This document shows positions 6,186 through 14,133 of a stretch of DNA of 15,599 nucleotides, piece by piece. The stretch lies in contig DMEM01000060.1 of assembly GCA_003450915.1 (NCBI GenBank), forward strand, positions 1-15,599. The letters run 5' to 3'. The DNA is from Alphaproteobacteria bacterium. GTDB taxonomy: Bacteria; Pseudomonadota; Alphaproteobacteria; UBA1280; UBA12223. The position numbers and the translations under genes were made by a program. The notes below the pieces were generated by a model that saw nothing but the letters and a program-made list of their open reading frames with translations, did no database searches and was not told where the DNA came from. How positions within the stretch are numbered: the first letter of the stretch is position 1; each line of letters begins with the position of its first letter.

Positions 6186-7790
6186 TTATACTCTGATATC
6201 AATTAAGTCATCTTCTGAGAATGTGTATTCTAGTTCATGACTTTCAGCTTGTGCAAATTGTTGACTGTTTGATCCTTCTTGTTGTTCATCGTTTCCAACT
6301 TTAACAACAATATCTTTAATATCTACATTTACACCTGCTTGTTTGAAGTTCTGGAATATATCTTTCAAGTTTTGTGCCAACTGTTGCGCAACCTCAGGTC
6401 TTTCAACGGTAATAACGCCTCGAGCTGCTGAACCAGCTAGCTCCATTTCAATAGAAATATTACCTAATTCTTCTGGGTTTAGTTTAACCTTTATCTGTTG
6501 CATGCCTTGTTCTTTTAAGTTTTTAATTGCAATATTTACTTGGTTTTGAACATTAGCCTGTTGAGCAATTTTATATAATTGCATATTAAAGTTACTTGGT
6601 AGAGTTTTTGACTCTTGAGTTTCTCGGGAGTTAGCTGTTTGTTCAAGTTGCTCCATTTCAGCAATTTCCATATTTTCTGCGTTTATTGCGTTGCTAAACT
6701 CAGTTTTTGCAGTTGTTGTTTTTGTAAGATTAGCATTGTGCTCAGTTGCAAAAGTCTGTGCTACAGGTTTAACCTCTTCTATTGTTTGTTTTGGCTCTGC
6801 AGTAAAATCGTCAGAAAGATCTGCAATAAATTTACTGTTTAGTTCTTTAAATTCAGACTTGTTAATAGAAGAATTTGTTTTTGTAGAGTCTTGTTTAAAT
6901 AGTGCATCTTGCTGCATTGCTTGATTTGCTTGAACTTGTGCAGTGTTAGTTTCAGTATTTGCAATAGGAGTCTCTTTTGCTATGTGGTTTGTTACAGATG
7001 CTTGATCTGGAGTGATTTTTGCTTTATCTGTCGGGGTTTTTAGATTTAAGCCTTCAGCATTAGCTGTATCTTTTGTTTTTTTGAATAGGTTTAGCATTTC
7101 AGCAAGAGTTTGTTTTTGCTGTGTTGCAGGGTTTTGTTCTGATGCATCATTGCTTATATTCTCAGTTGTTGCTAGGTTAGATTGTTGATTTATTTGAGTC
7201 GTTGTGGTTTCTTCTACTAATTGCTTGCCTGTAAAAACTTTTTCAGTTAGCATATCTGAGCTAACTTGTTCATTTTGTTTAAATTGAGCAATTTGATTTT
7301 GTTTTAATAGTTGAGAGTTTAGTGTTTCTTGTTGAGCTGTGTTTGCTAAAGATATATCAGTGTTTGTTTCAGCAGCAGAGTCAAGCATATCAATTGTAGT
7401 TTTTATATTAGATTCAGAGACTCCGTTTGATGATAGGCTGGTTTCAAGTTCAGATGTTGTTTCAATATCATCAATATTATTAATAATATTATCAACTAAG
7501 TTTAAAACAGCAAAAGCTTTAGCAGATAGCTCAGTGTCTGTTTCATCAATATCAAAATCTTCTTCTAGTTTTGTTTTTAGCTCATTGGGGATATTTTGCT
7601 TAATGAAGTCTAGCTTGTCAGTAATTTCTTCATTTGATAGAGATCCTTGTTCAATGTCTGAAATGGTCTGTTGCAAAATATCGAAAAACTCGGCACCTTG
7701 CTCTTGTGTCATGCCAAAGCTAAAAGGTAGCTGGTTAGCACCTGCTACACCTTGTGTTCCTGCTGTTTGTTGCATTGAAATTGGTTGCAT
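6186..7790 (-). CDS. fliK: Flagellar hook-length control protein FliK
   Basis: FliK is exported during hook growth and triggers the switch to filament-type substrates through FlhB. The 534-residue protein has a long, low-complexity, Gln/Asn/Thr-rich and Glu-rich N-terminal and central part with little conservation. This is normal for the family's molecular ruler. The conserved Flg_hook domain is near the C-terminus (about residues 405-490): KVKLNPEELGNISIEMEL, then a GVITVERPEVAQQLAQNL stretch and GVNVDIKDIVVKV. The start has AGAGGA at about 9 bases. It is the first gene of a fliK-flgD unit with a sigma-54 promoter, and it is divergent from a gene for an isolated FlhB switch domain, its expected functional partner. 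Confidence 0.93.
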   Translation of the reverse strand: MQPISMQQTAGTQGVAGANQLPFSFGMTQEQGAEFFDILQQTISDIEQGSLSNEEITDKLDFIKQNIPNELKTKLEEDFDIDETDTELSAKAFAVLNLVDNIINNIDDIETTSELETSLSSNGVSESNIKTTIDMLDSAAETNTDISLANTAQQETLNSQLLKQNQIAQFKQNEQVSSDMLTEKVFTGKQLVEETTTTQINQQSNLATTENISNDASEQNPATQQKQTLAEMLNLFKKTKDTANAEGLNLKTPTDKAKITPDQASVTNHIAKETPIANTETNTAQVQANQAMQQDALFKQDSTKTNSSINKSEFKELNSKFIADLSDDFTAEPKQTIEEVKPVAQTFATEHNANLTKTTTAKTEFSNAINAENMEIAEMEQLEQTANSRETQESKTLPSNFNMQLYKIAQQANVQNQVNIAIKNLKEQGMQQIKVKLNPEELGNISIEMELAGSAARGVITVERPEVAQQLAQNLKDIFQNFKQAGVNVDIKDIVVKVGNDEQQEGSNSQQFAQAESHELEYTFSEDDLIDIRV

Positions 7791-7849
7791 ATTAATATAT
7801 CCTCTGCTATTATACTTTATATAAAAATTTAAACACTTGATGTTAAAGA

Positions 7850-7866
7850 TGCAAAAAGTGTACCAA
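7850..7866 (-). promoter_or_regulatory. Sigma-54 promoter upstream of fliK-flgD
   Basis: The minus strand reads TTGGTACACTTTTTGCA, with GG and GC separated by exactly 10 bases and a canonical TTTTTGCA -12 region. The -24 element is TTGGTAC rather than TTGGCAC. Transcription would start near 7839, about 49 bases before the fliK ATG. It is a close sibling of the site before flgE. Confidence 0.8.
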
Positions 7867-7890
7867 ATAATAAATATTTGTGGATTATAG

Positions 7891-8154
7891 ATGAATAAAC
7901 AAATTGCTACTGCTTTAAAATATGATGAGAATTCAAACTCTGCTCCTAAGTTGCTTGCTAAGGGGCAAAATGAGATTGCAGAAAAGATTTTAGAGCTAGC
8001 AAAGCAGAATAATATTCCGATTAAAGAAGATAAAGATTTGGTTGCTATTTTAAATACTTTGGAATTAAATGATGAAATTCCATTTGAATTGTATTCTATT
8101 GTTGCAGAAATCTTTGCTTTGATTTATAATATCAACAAATCATATACAAAATAA
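7891..8154 (+). CDS. Stand-alone FlhB C-terminal domain protein (FlhX type, export switch family)
   Basis: This 87-residue protein matches the cytoplasmic C-terminal domain of FlhB/YscU/EscU proteins: ATALKYD, then SAPKLLAKGQNEIAEKI, LAKQNNIPIKED, LAxxL and ELNDEIPFELYSIVAEI. The four-helix membrane part of FlhB and the NPTH self-cleavage loop are absent, because the protein starts at about the point right after NPTH. Such free-standing FlhB-C homologs are known in many flagellated bacteria, often next to fliK. They are thought to take part in, or partly replace, the substrate-specificity switch. It opens a plus-strand unit with fliO and fliP and is divergent from fliK over a 100-base gap. 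No good plus-strand promoter stands out in that gap. Confidence 0.9.
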   Translation: MNKQIATALKYDENSNSAPKLLAKGQNEIAEKILELAKQNNIPIKEDKDLVAILNTLELNDEIPFELYSIVAEIFALIYNINKSYTK

Positions 8155-8176
8155 CCAACTTGAAGGTAAAACTAAG

Positions 8177-8476
8177 ATGAAAGATAAATTAAACTCTTGC
8201 ATTAATTTACTTACTAAAGCTAAAGAATTAGTATGTTCAGATGAACCAAATGTAGACCTGGCTTTAGATATGTTAGAAAAAAGCCAAGAAATATTAGAAG
8301 AGTTTTCTCAAATTGATGATGCAGAAAAGGGTCAATATAAAGAAGATCTAATTCAAATTCAGGCTTTAGGGCAAATTATTAACACTAAGCTTGCAGCTGA
8401 AAAAACTAAGTTGCAACAGAAAATAGTGCACAGTAATAAAATGACAAATGCCGTAAGGGGTTACACAAAATCTTAA
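8177..8476 (+). CDS. Small helical protein, possible flagellar export chaperone (FlgN/FliT-like)
   Basis: This 99-residue protein is predicted to be almost entirely helical, with no signal peptide or membrane segment. It shows heptad-like leucines in the first half (CINLLTKAKELV, LALDMLEKSQEILEEF). A C-terminal helix of alternating Lys/Gln and hydrophobics ends in a VRGYTKS tail, similar in style to FlgN/FliT chaperones, which end after a long helix in an R-x-Y type tail. The match is in pattern only, so the family call is tentative. It lies 22 bases after the FlhB-like gene and 10 bases before fliO, so it is co-transcribed with export genes. A GAAGG site precedes the ATG. Confidence 0.7.
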   Translation: MKDKLNSCINLLTKAKELVCSDEPNVDLALDMLEKSQEILEEFSQIDDAEKGQYKEDLIQIQALGQIINTKLAAEKTKLQQKIVHSNKMTNAVRGYTKS

Positions 8477-8486
8477 GGATGATAAA

Positions 8487-8783
8487 TTGATTTTTGAAAG
8501 TGCGTTATTAATTAGATGGACGGTATCTGTGGTAGTAATTATTTTATTACTGCTAGGTTTTTTTATATTGTTAAAAATATTAAAACAAAAAGGTTATGCT
8601 AATACTGAAATTGATGATCTTGGTAAAATGAAAATTATAGATAAATTTTATGTCGACTCAAAAAATAAAATCATTAAAATAAAAGATGGTGAAAATATCA
8701 TAACATTACTAGTTGGTTCAGGTTCTGTTATTTCAACAGAAAAAATAAAAAAAGAGAAAGTAAAAAATGAAAGTTCTAAGTAA
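8487..8783 (+). CDS. fliO: Flagellar biosynthetic protein FliO
   Basis: FliO is a small single-pass membrane protein that helps assemble the FliP-FliR export channel. This 98-residue product starts at TTG (8487), with AAGGAT 6 bases upstream. One strong transmembrane helix (residues ~12-31, VSVVVIILLLLGFFILLKIL) is followed by a short cytoplasmic domain. The motif KMKIIDKFYVDSKNKIIKIKDG, continuing into ITLLVGSGSV, resembles the FliO pattern of a strand pair carrying KL..v.r..l........vvr..g...LlG. It overlaps the start of fliP by 17 bases, which fits the conserved fliO-fliP order. FliO is poorly conserved, so position and topology carry much of the call. Confidence 0.82.
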   Translation: MIFESALLIRWTVSVVVIILLLLGFFILLKILKQKGYANTEIDDLGKMKIIDKFYVDSKNKIIKIKDGENIITLLVGSGSVISTEKIKKEKVKNESSK

Positions 8784-9549
8784 GCTTAAAACATCTGTTT
8801 CTTTAAAAGCTTTTGTTTTTGCTTTTATTGCTATTTTAGCATCTGTTTTATTTACAAGTGATGCTTTTGCTCAGGCGGTTGCTCCTGTTAGTATTAATGT
8901 CGATGAAGATTTATTTAGTTCTAAACGAGCTTTTCAAATGTTTATGATTGTAACGGTTCTATCATTGGCACCATCAATTTTAATGATGATGACATCTTTT
9001 GTTAGAATTAGTGTGGTCTTTTCATTTTTAAGAACTGCAATGGGTCTACAATCAAGTCCACCAAATACTGTTTTGGTATCGCTATCATTATTTCTAACAC
9101 TATTTATTATGTCTGATACCTTAAAACAGTCATACTCAGAAGGGGTAATGCCTTATGTTGATGGTTATGTTGAAGAAAAAGAAGCTTTTGAGAAAACTGT
9201 AGCACCATTCCATACATTTATGATGAGCCAGGTTGGTGAAAAAGAATTAGAGTTATTTTTAGATTTAGGAAAGGTTGATCGAGAAAATCTAGCCAAAGAA
9301 GATACTCCATTAACTTCATTAATTCCAGCCTTTATGATTAGTGAATTAAAACGAGCTTTTGAGATCGGTTTCTTAATTTTCTTACCATTTTTAGTTATTG
9401 ATTTGGCCATTGCCTCAATTCTAATGTCAATGGGTATGATGATGCTGCCTCCTGTAATTATTTCATTGCCATTTAAAGTTATTTTCTTTGTATTGATTGA
9501 TGGCTGGGCGTTGCTTTCAGGAGCTTTGGTAGAATCATTTTTTAACTAA
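8767..9549 (+). CDS. fliP: Flagellar biosynthetic protein FliP
   Basis: FliP forms most of the core of the flagellar type III export gate in the inner membrane. The 260-residue protein has a cleavable N-terminal signal (hydrophobic ~14-32, ending SDAFAQA), as is usual for FliP. The family core follows: MMMTSFVRISVVFSFLRTAMG, then QSSPPNTVLVSLSLFLTLFIM, a periplasmic loop, LIPAFMISELKRAFEIGFLIFLPF, and the final helices through MSMGMMMLPPVIISLPFK and a terminal WALLSGALVESF. The length is close to the family norm. It overlaps fliO by 17 bases, and the next thing downstream is a strong terminator. fliQ and fliR are therefore not in this operon and must be elsewhere. Confidence 0.96.
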   Translation: MKVLSKLKTSVSLKAFVFAFIAILASVLFTSDAFAQAVAPVSINVDEDLFSSKRAFQMFMIVTVLSLAPSILMMMTSFVRISVVFSFLRTAMGLQSSPPNTVLVSLSLFLTLFIMSDTLKQSYSEGVMPYVDGYVEEKEAFEKTVAPFHTFMMSQVGEKELELFLDLGKVDRENLAKEDTPLTSLIPAFMISELKRAFEIGFLIFLPFLVIDLAIASILMSMGMMMLPPVIISLPFKVIFFVLIDGWALLSGALVESFFN

Positions 9550-9593
9550 TTTTCAGTTGATTAAACAACTTATATACAACAATTTTATTGCAA

Positions 9594-9636
9594 AAAAAGC
9601 ACACTGTCTTGTTAAAATATTGATAGTGTGCTTTTT
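9594..9636 (+). terminator. Terminator after fliP
   Basis: A stem of about 15 pairs (AAAAAGCACACTGTC, 9594-9608, with TGATAGTGTGCTTTTT on the right, one G-T pair) has a 13-base loop and ends in five T. The A-run on the left would let it work on the minus strand as well. It isolates the flagellar genes from the pilus-like operon. Confidence 0.88.
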
Positions 9637-9689
9637 ATCGTCGATATATTGTAAAACATCTGTTAGAATATAACATAAGGATTAGTATG

Positions 9690-9729
9690 TGCAGAATCTA
9701 AGTACTTAACTTTAATCAAAAATTCTGCA
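9690..9729. repeat. Inverted repeat plus palindrome upstream of the pilus-like operon
   Basis: TGCAGAAT (9690-9697) and ATTCTGCA (9722-9729) are perfect 8-base inverted repeats. Between them lies the perfect 10-base palindrome TAAGTACTTA (9699-9708). They sit between the fliP terminator and the ribosome site at 9743-9749, the position of an operator or a leader hairpin. TTGTAA (9650 region) with TAACAT about 16 bases on is a weak promoter candidate upstream. Function not established. Confidence 0.45.
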
Positions 9730-9752
9730 AAAGAAATTAATAGAAGAGGTTT

Positions 9753-11450
9753 GTGATATTGAAATTTATTGACTTAATGATAGCTAATGGTGATATTTCC
9801 ATTTCAGATTTACGTTCGCTGCCAGTTAGTGTTCAAAAAGACTCAGAGCTTTTAATTGAAACACTTGGTCAAGCAGGTAAATTAAGTGGTACGCTACAGT
9901 CAAAATATAAAGCTCTTGCGTATAATTATGACTCTAGAACCGATGATGAGATGACTATGTATTCACCTCTTGAAATTAAAGGTATTTCAAGAGACTTTAT
10001 GCTGCATTATACAACCTGTCCTATTGAAGTAGGTGATAGAAGTATTGTTTGGGCTTGTGCTGACTTGCCTAACAAAAAGCTAATGTCTGAAATTGTTTTA
10101 AGAAACAGAACATCATCACACCAATTTGTGTGGGCATCAGCTAAATCAATCGAAACAGCATTAGAAAGAATGTTAAAAAGCTCAGCAAGTTCATTAAAAT
10201 CATTAGTAGAGCAAGCTTATGTTCAAGTTTCTCATGGTAATGATGATTTGATTATTACTTTAACCGATGAAATTTTAAGAACTGGTTTTAAACGCGGAGC
10301 TTCAGATATTCATATTGAGATTTTGAACCGTAAACCAGTAGCTCTAGCTCGTTTTGATGGTGAATTAGAAGAAATTGTGTCACTTCCTTTAGAAGTTTAT
10401 GAACGTGTATTAGGCCGTTTACGTCACATGTCGGGTGTTCGTGCTGAAAACTACAAAAAACCACTATATGGTCGTATGACATTTGAAGTTTCAAACCGTG
10501 AAAGAATCGATATTCGTTATACAACACAGCCGATTTCTTTAGAAGGTACTGCTAAAATTGCACTGCGTTTCTTAAGAAGTTTTGAAGGTCAGCTTGATGG
10601 TTTAGGATATGATGAGGTATCTGTTGGTAAAATTGATCAGCTTATGAAATTTGAAGAAGGTGTTATTATTTTTGCAGGTCCTACAGGTTCTGGTAAGTCA
10701 ACTGCTGCCCGTTTAATGATTAGACGTGGCCATAGACCAGGTCAAAACGTTATTTCTTATGAGAAGCAAATTGAGGAACGTATGAACAACGTTATTCAAA
10801 CAGAAGAAGATGTTACAGCAGGTTTAACTCTTGAAAGCTTTATGTATGCAGCTTTAGGTCTTGATCCTGATGTTGTATTTTTAGGTGAGGTTAGGTCTGA
10901 TTTAGATACTCAAAAGTGTATTGATGCTGGTAACTTGGGTCACCTAGTTATTACAACAATGCATGCCAACGACTCATTTATGACACTTGATAGGTTGCTA
11001 CAACGTGGTGTTCCAGCTGAACAAATTTTTGCAAACGTTAGAGGTATTATTGCCCAAAGACTTGTAAGAAGGTTATGCCCTCAATGTAAAGTAAAACATG
11101 TTTTAAGCAAAGAGGATGCAGATAATTTAAACGGTGTAAGAAACGTTAAGTTTAAAGAAGGCGATAATGTTTTTAAAGCTAATGAAATGGGCTGTTCAAA
11201 CTGCGAAAATAGAGGCTATCAAGGTCGTATTGCTTTTGAAGAAATTTTAGAGCTGTGGAGAACAGAATTACGTCAAAATATTTGGATGGGTAACTCGTTA
11301 CGTCCAGACTGGATTGATGTTGTTAGAGAAAATACTCATAAGGTTGACATGCAAGATATGCTATATAATGGTTTAAGACATGTTAGAAGTGGAATAACAA
11401 GTGTAGAAGAAGTAAGGAAGTATTTCAGTGCCGATCTCGAAAATATATAG
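9753..11450 (+). CDS. GspE/PilB-family type IV pilus or type II secretion ATPase
   Basis: This is a cytoplasmic hexameric motor that would power pilus or pseudopilus assembly. Of 565 residues, about 1-200 are a diverged N-terminal domain. The motor core has Walker A GPTGSGKST at 309-317, a Walker B region (LDPDVVFLGEVRSD, about 372-385), the His box (MHANDSFMTLDRL, His404) and the arginine-rich QRLVRRLCPQC segment. Two CxxC pairs (442-445 and 481-484) make the zinc-binding tetracysteine of assembly ATPases, which retraction ATPases lack. The Asp box is unusual: the expected EDPxE reads as YEKQIE (about 336-341). Start choice is uncertain. GTG at 9753 lies only 3 bases after AGAAGAGG, while TTG at 9759 has a better 9-base spacing and would remove two residues. 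The next gene overlaps its end by 23 bases. Confidence 0.93.
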   Translation: MILKFIDLMIANGDISISDLRSLPVSVQKDSELLIETLGQAGKLSGTLQSKYKALAYNYDSRTDDEMTMYSPLEIKGISRDFMLHYTTCPIEVGDRSIVWACADLPNKKLMSEIVLRNRTSSHQFVWASAKSIETALERMLKSSASSLKSLVEQAYVQVSHGNDDLIITLTDEILRTGFKRGASDIHIEILNRKPVALARFDGELEEIVSLPLEVYERVLGRLRHMSGVRAENYKKPLYGRMTFEVSNRERIDIRYTTQPISLEGTAKIALRFLRSFEGQLDGLGYDEVSVGKIDQLMKFEEGVIIFAGPTGSGKSTAARLMIRRGHRPGQNVISYEKQIEERMNNVIQTEEDVTAGLTLESFMYAALGLDPDVVFLGEVRSDLDTQKCIDAGNLGHLVITTMHANDSFMTLDRLLQRGVPAEQIFANVRGIIAQRLVRRLCPQCKVKHVLSKEDADNLNGVRNVKFKEGDNVFKANEMGCSNCENRGYQGRIAFEEILELWRTELRQNIWMGNSLRPDWIDVVRENTHKVDMQDMLYNGLRHVRSGITSVEEVRKYFSADLENI

Positions 11451-12534
11451 TTGGTTTACCCAAGAAAACATAGGGCCAAAAGCCAGAGATGTTTCTCCTA
11501 AAGATAGAGAAAGAGTATTCTTCTTACTTTCTCAAATGTTTAGAGCGGGACAGCCTAGTGAGGCATCATTAAGAACTGTTGCAAAAAGCTTTAAGACTGA
11601 AAATAAAGACGATATTTGTAATGCTTTAAATGGAATTGCTCATAAGGTATCTCAAGGACGTGCTTTAAGTAAAGCTTGCGAGCTTGAACCTGTTCTTTTT
11701 ACAGATGTTCATAGAGCAGCTATTTTAGCAGGTGAAGCAGCCAATGAAATGTATAACTCGTTTAAGACTTTGCAAGAGTTAGAGTTGAAAAAAATTCAAT
11801 CTGCTAAATCATCAAAAGCGGAGTTATTAACTCCTGCTTTGATGCTAGTATTTTCTCTTGTATCTATTTTTAATACGGGGTTAAATACTTTACCTCAAAT
11901 GGTTAAGATCTCAGAGCAAGAAGGACGCGGAGCTGCATCTTCAGTTGAATTTGTTATGAGTACAACAGCATTTTTTGCCAATAACTGGCATTATTTAACA
12001 GGTGCTTTAGCAACATTATTAATTGTGTTTTTCTCAATGGTTAAAACACCTCGTGGAAAATACTGGTGGGATAATGTAATGGTTAATATGCCAATTTATG
12101 GTAAGTTTTTAACTTATGAGGTTTATAATAGTATGTTGCTTTATTTTCCAAGGCTTATTGCAAGTGGAGTAAAACCAAAACAAATGATTCCAATTATGAA
12201 AGCACTTTCAACCAATGCAGTTTTAGTTGAAAGGGTTGATATTTTTAACCAAGTGTTAACAAGTGGTGGTCAAATTTCAGAAGCATTAGAAAAAGCAGGA
12301 TTCCCTGAAATTGCAGTTACACCTGTTCGAGTTTCAGAGCACTATACAGCAGCGGACTCTCAAGTTAACGATGCTATGGTTGAGGGTATGGAGCACTCGC
12401 ATGCTATTATTTCGCGCTATTTAGAAGAGTCTCAAGGGTTCTTTATTGCAACTGTTTCTGTTTTATTATGGTTAGGCGGTGGTGTTATAATGTTATTAGA
12501 TATGTTATCAATTATCTTTTCACAAAATATATAA
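11428..12534 (+). CDS. PilC/GspF-family inner-membrane platform protein
   Basis: It is the membrane platform that couples the ATPase to pilin extraction. The 368-residue product has the two-repeat layout of the T2SSF family. A first cytoplasmic helical domain (~28-130, with LSQMFRAGQPSEASLRTV) leads to transmembrane helices at ~132-150 and ~187-205. A second domain (~229-335, with LLYFPRLIASGVKPKQMIP) leads to a last helix at ~337-357. The MPIYGKF segment before the second repeat is typical of the family. The start is GTG at 11428, with AAGGAAG 7 bases upstream, and it overlaps the ATPase gene by 23 bases, which implies translational coupling. It is slightly shorter than the ~400 residues of standard PilC. 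Gene order just after the ATPase supports the call. Confidence 0.9.
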   Translation: MPISKIYSWFTQENIGPKARDVSPKDRERVFFLLSQMFRAGQPSEASLRTVAKSFKTENKDDICNALNGIAHKVSQGRALSKACELEPVLFTDVHRAAILAGEAANEMYNSFKTLQELELKKIQSAKSSKAELLTPALMLVFSLVSIFNTGLNTLPQMVKISEQEGRGAASSVEFVMSTTAFFANNWHYLTGALATLLIVFFSMVKTPRGKYWWDNVMVNMPIYGKFLTYEVYNSMLLYFPRLIASGVKPKQMIPIMKALSTNAVLVERVDIFNQVLTSGGQISEALEKAGFPEIAVTPVRVSEHYTAADSQVNDAMVEGMEHSHAIISRYLEESQGFFIATVSVLLWLGGGVIMLLDMLSIIFSQNI

Positions 12535-12547
12535 AGGGAAATAATCT

Positions 12548-13639
12548 ATGGTAGATAAAGTTACACAACAGACAAATGCAAAGGTTAATACTTCTCAGTT
12601 TACAGGTATTGGATTTGTTGGTATTAAAAAAGTAGAGTATTTTCCTCGAGATGGAGAATCTGTGGCTTTTGACGATCTAATGGAGTTATTAGAAAGTAGA
12701 AGTTACTCTAATGGGCTTATGTTAGGCTTTTTCTCAATTAAGCCTTTTGGTATAGAAAAAGTAGAAAAAGTTGACAGTATTTTAGCTTTAAATGAAGATT
12801 CTAACGAAATGATGATTAAACAAGGCTTGAAGAAAGCAGCTTTGTTTGACTTTGCAGAGGCTGAATCTTCAGGAGCCGGTGTACTGCATCTTCTTATTGC
12901 TGCAGACTGTATTATTCATTGGGATAACGAGGGTTCATATATTCAACCAACTCAAGAAAATTCAATATTATTAGATTTAGAAGATATTATTAAAGAATAT
13001 CCTAAGAGTTATGACGTTGTTATTTACTCAGAAAAAGACTTGTCAAACTTTACATATAAAAAGTTTGAACAAAAAAGCGTATTAGATGTGCCTGTAAGAA
13101 CAAATATGTGGTATAACCAGCCAACATTTCAACAGACCTATGGTAATGCTATTTTAACAGCGGGTTTAGTTACTTTAGCATTAGCTTATGGAGCTTTGAA
13201 TTGGCAAAAAAGTACACTTGAAGATGCTTCATCTCAAATTTCAGACTTAAAAAGCAGGGCTGTTAATGAAAGATTCTACTCAGATTCATCTACTGAATTA
13301 GCATCGTTACAAAAAAGCTTAGGCTATAAAGAAATTGTATCATTAATTTCAAAAGATATTAGTAATAGTTTGAGTAAGTCAGGGTTTAAGCTAGATAAAA
13401 TTTCATTTTCTAAAAATAATAAAACAGATAGTATGATGGTTACAATTCAATCAAAAGAAAATGTTCATTCTCAGTTTTCTGTACAAGAGCCATTAGCTCA
13501 AAGAGTATTAGATAATAGCCATACTATTAAAGCTATTAGAAAGAAAACAGTTAATGAACCGGTATTTATCTTAGAGGCTTTAATTGATTTAAAAGAAGTT
13601 AAAGAAAAAACTCGTAAATTAACTAATGGAGGACATTAG
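12548..13639 (+). CDS. Bitopic membrane protein, probable GspL/PilN-like assembly component
   Basis: Of 363 residues, a ~195-residue cytoplasmic domain comes first, then one transmembrane helix (about 199-219, ILTAGLVTLALAYGAL), then a ~145-residue periplasmic part. The latter begins as a coiled coil (KSTLEDASSQISDLKSRAV) and ends in a mixed alpha/beta domain. This topology, with a large cytoplasmic domain, single helix and periplasmic coiled coil plus small fold, is that of GspL or of a PilM-PilN fusion, which dock the ATPase to the periplasmic alignment proteins. I see no clear actin-like ATP-binding motif in the cytoplasmic part, and the family cannot be named from sequence alone. AAGGGA precedes the ATG. 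It lies 13 bases after the platform gene and 2 bases before the next gene. Role inferred from topology and position. Confidence 0.72.
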   Translation: MVDKVTQQTNAKVNTSQFTGIGFVGIKKVEYFPRDGESVAFDDLMELLESRSYSNGLMLGFFSIKPFGIEKVEKVDSILALNEDSNEMMIKQGLKKAALFDFAEAESSGAGVLHLLIAADCIIHWDNEGSYIQPTQENSILLDLEDIIKEYPKSYDVVIYSEKDLSNFTYKKFEQKSVLDVPVRTNMWYNQPTFQQTYGNAILTAGLVTLALAYGALNWQKSTLEDASSQISDLKSRAVNERFYSDSSTELASLQKSLGYKEIVSLISKDISNSLSKSGFKLDKISFSKNNKTDSMMVTIQSKENVHSQFSVQEPLAQRVLDNSHTIKAIRKKTVNEPVFILEALIDLKEVKEKTRKLTNGGH

Positions 13640-13641
13640 AA

Positions 13642-14133
13642 ATGGTTCAATTCACATTAGGATGTATTTTAATTGCTATGACATTATTTTTTGGTGGTAA
13701 GGATATTCTTGCCAATCATAAAATGCTTGATAATAGAGAAAGATCTTTAAAATCAGAAGAAAGTAAAATAGCAAGAGCAACATCTATTAAACAAAGATAT
13801 GAAGCAGTTAAAGAAAATACTTTAATTTATTCTGCTGAGGCAAAATCAACACTGCTTAATCAGTTAAATATTGATGAAAATAAATATAAGTTTGACTTAA
13901 AAGAACCTGAAAAAACAGATAAGGTTTTATCTATTTATGAATTTGATATTACAGGTTTTGACGACTTTTCAAATATTTATGCCTTAGTTTCAGATATTGA
14001 AAAAATTAAAGGTTTAGATCTTTTAGATGTTTGTTTCAACTGTGAAGTTAAAGATGAAAATTTAGTTAGACAGCAAGAAGAAATTGGATTTAATGTAAAG
14101 GGTAAGGCTTATGTTTATAATGAAGAGAAGTAA
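13642..14133 (+). CDS. Small bitopic protein, probable PilO/GspM-like
   Basis: Of 163 residues, one N-terminal transmembrane helix (about 4-20, FTLGCILIAMTLFFGG) leads into a charged coiled coil (about 28-65), then a small alpha/beta domain with strands around VLSIYEFDITGF and GFNVKGKAYVY. This is the design of PilO or GspM, which pair with PilN or GspL in the periplasm. Cysteines occur in VCFNCEV. GGAGG 9 bases before the ATG gives a strong ribosome site, while the upstream stop is only 2 bases away. Its end overlaps the next gene by 23 bases. Family identity is inferred from size, topology and order, not from a recognised motif. Confidence 0.68.
   Translation: MVQFTLGCILIAMTLFFGGKDILANHKMLDNRERSLKSEESKIARATSIKQRYEAVKENTLIYSAEAKSTLLNQLNIDENKYKFDLKEPEKTDKVLSIYEFDITGFDDFSNIYALVSDIEKIKGLDLLDVCFNCEVKDENLVRQQEEIGFNVKGKAYVYNEEK

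Noticed and set aside
7339..7824. A 161-codon plus-strand open frame antisense to fliK, and shorter ones at 6343-6924
   Set aside because: The opposite strand is a recognisable FliK with a promoter and ribosome site. The antisense frames are Ser/Phe/Cys-rich artefacts of Gln/Asn/Glu-rich coding.
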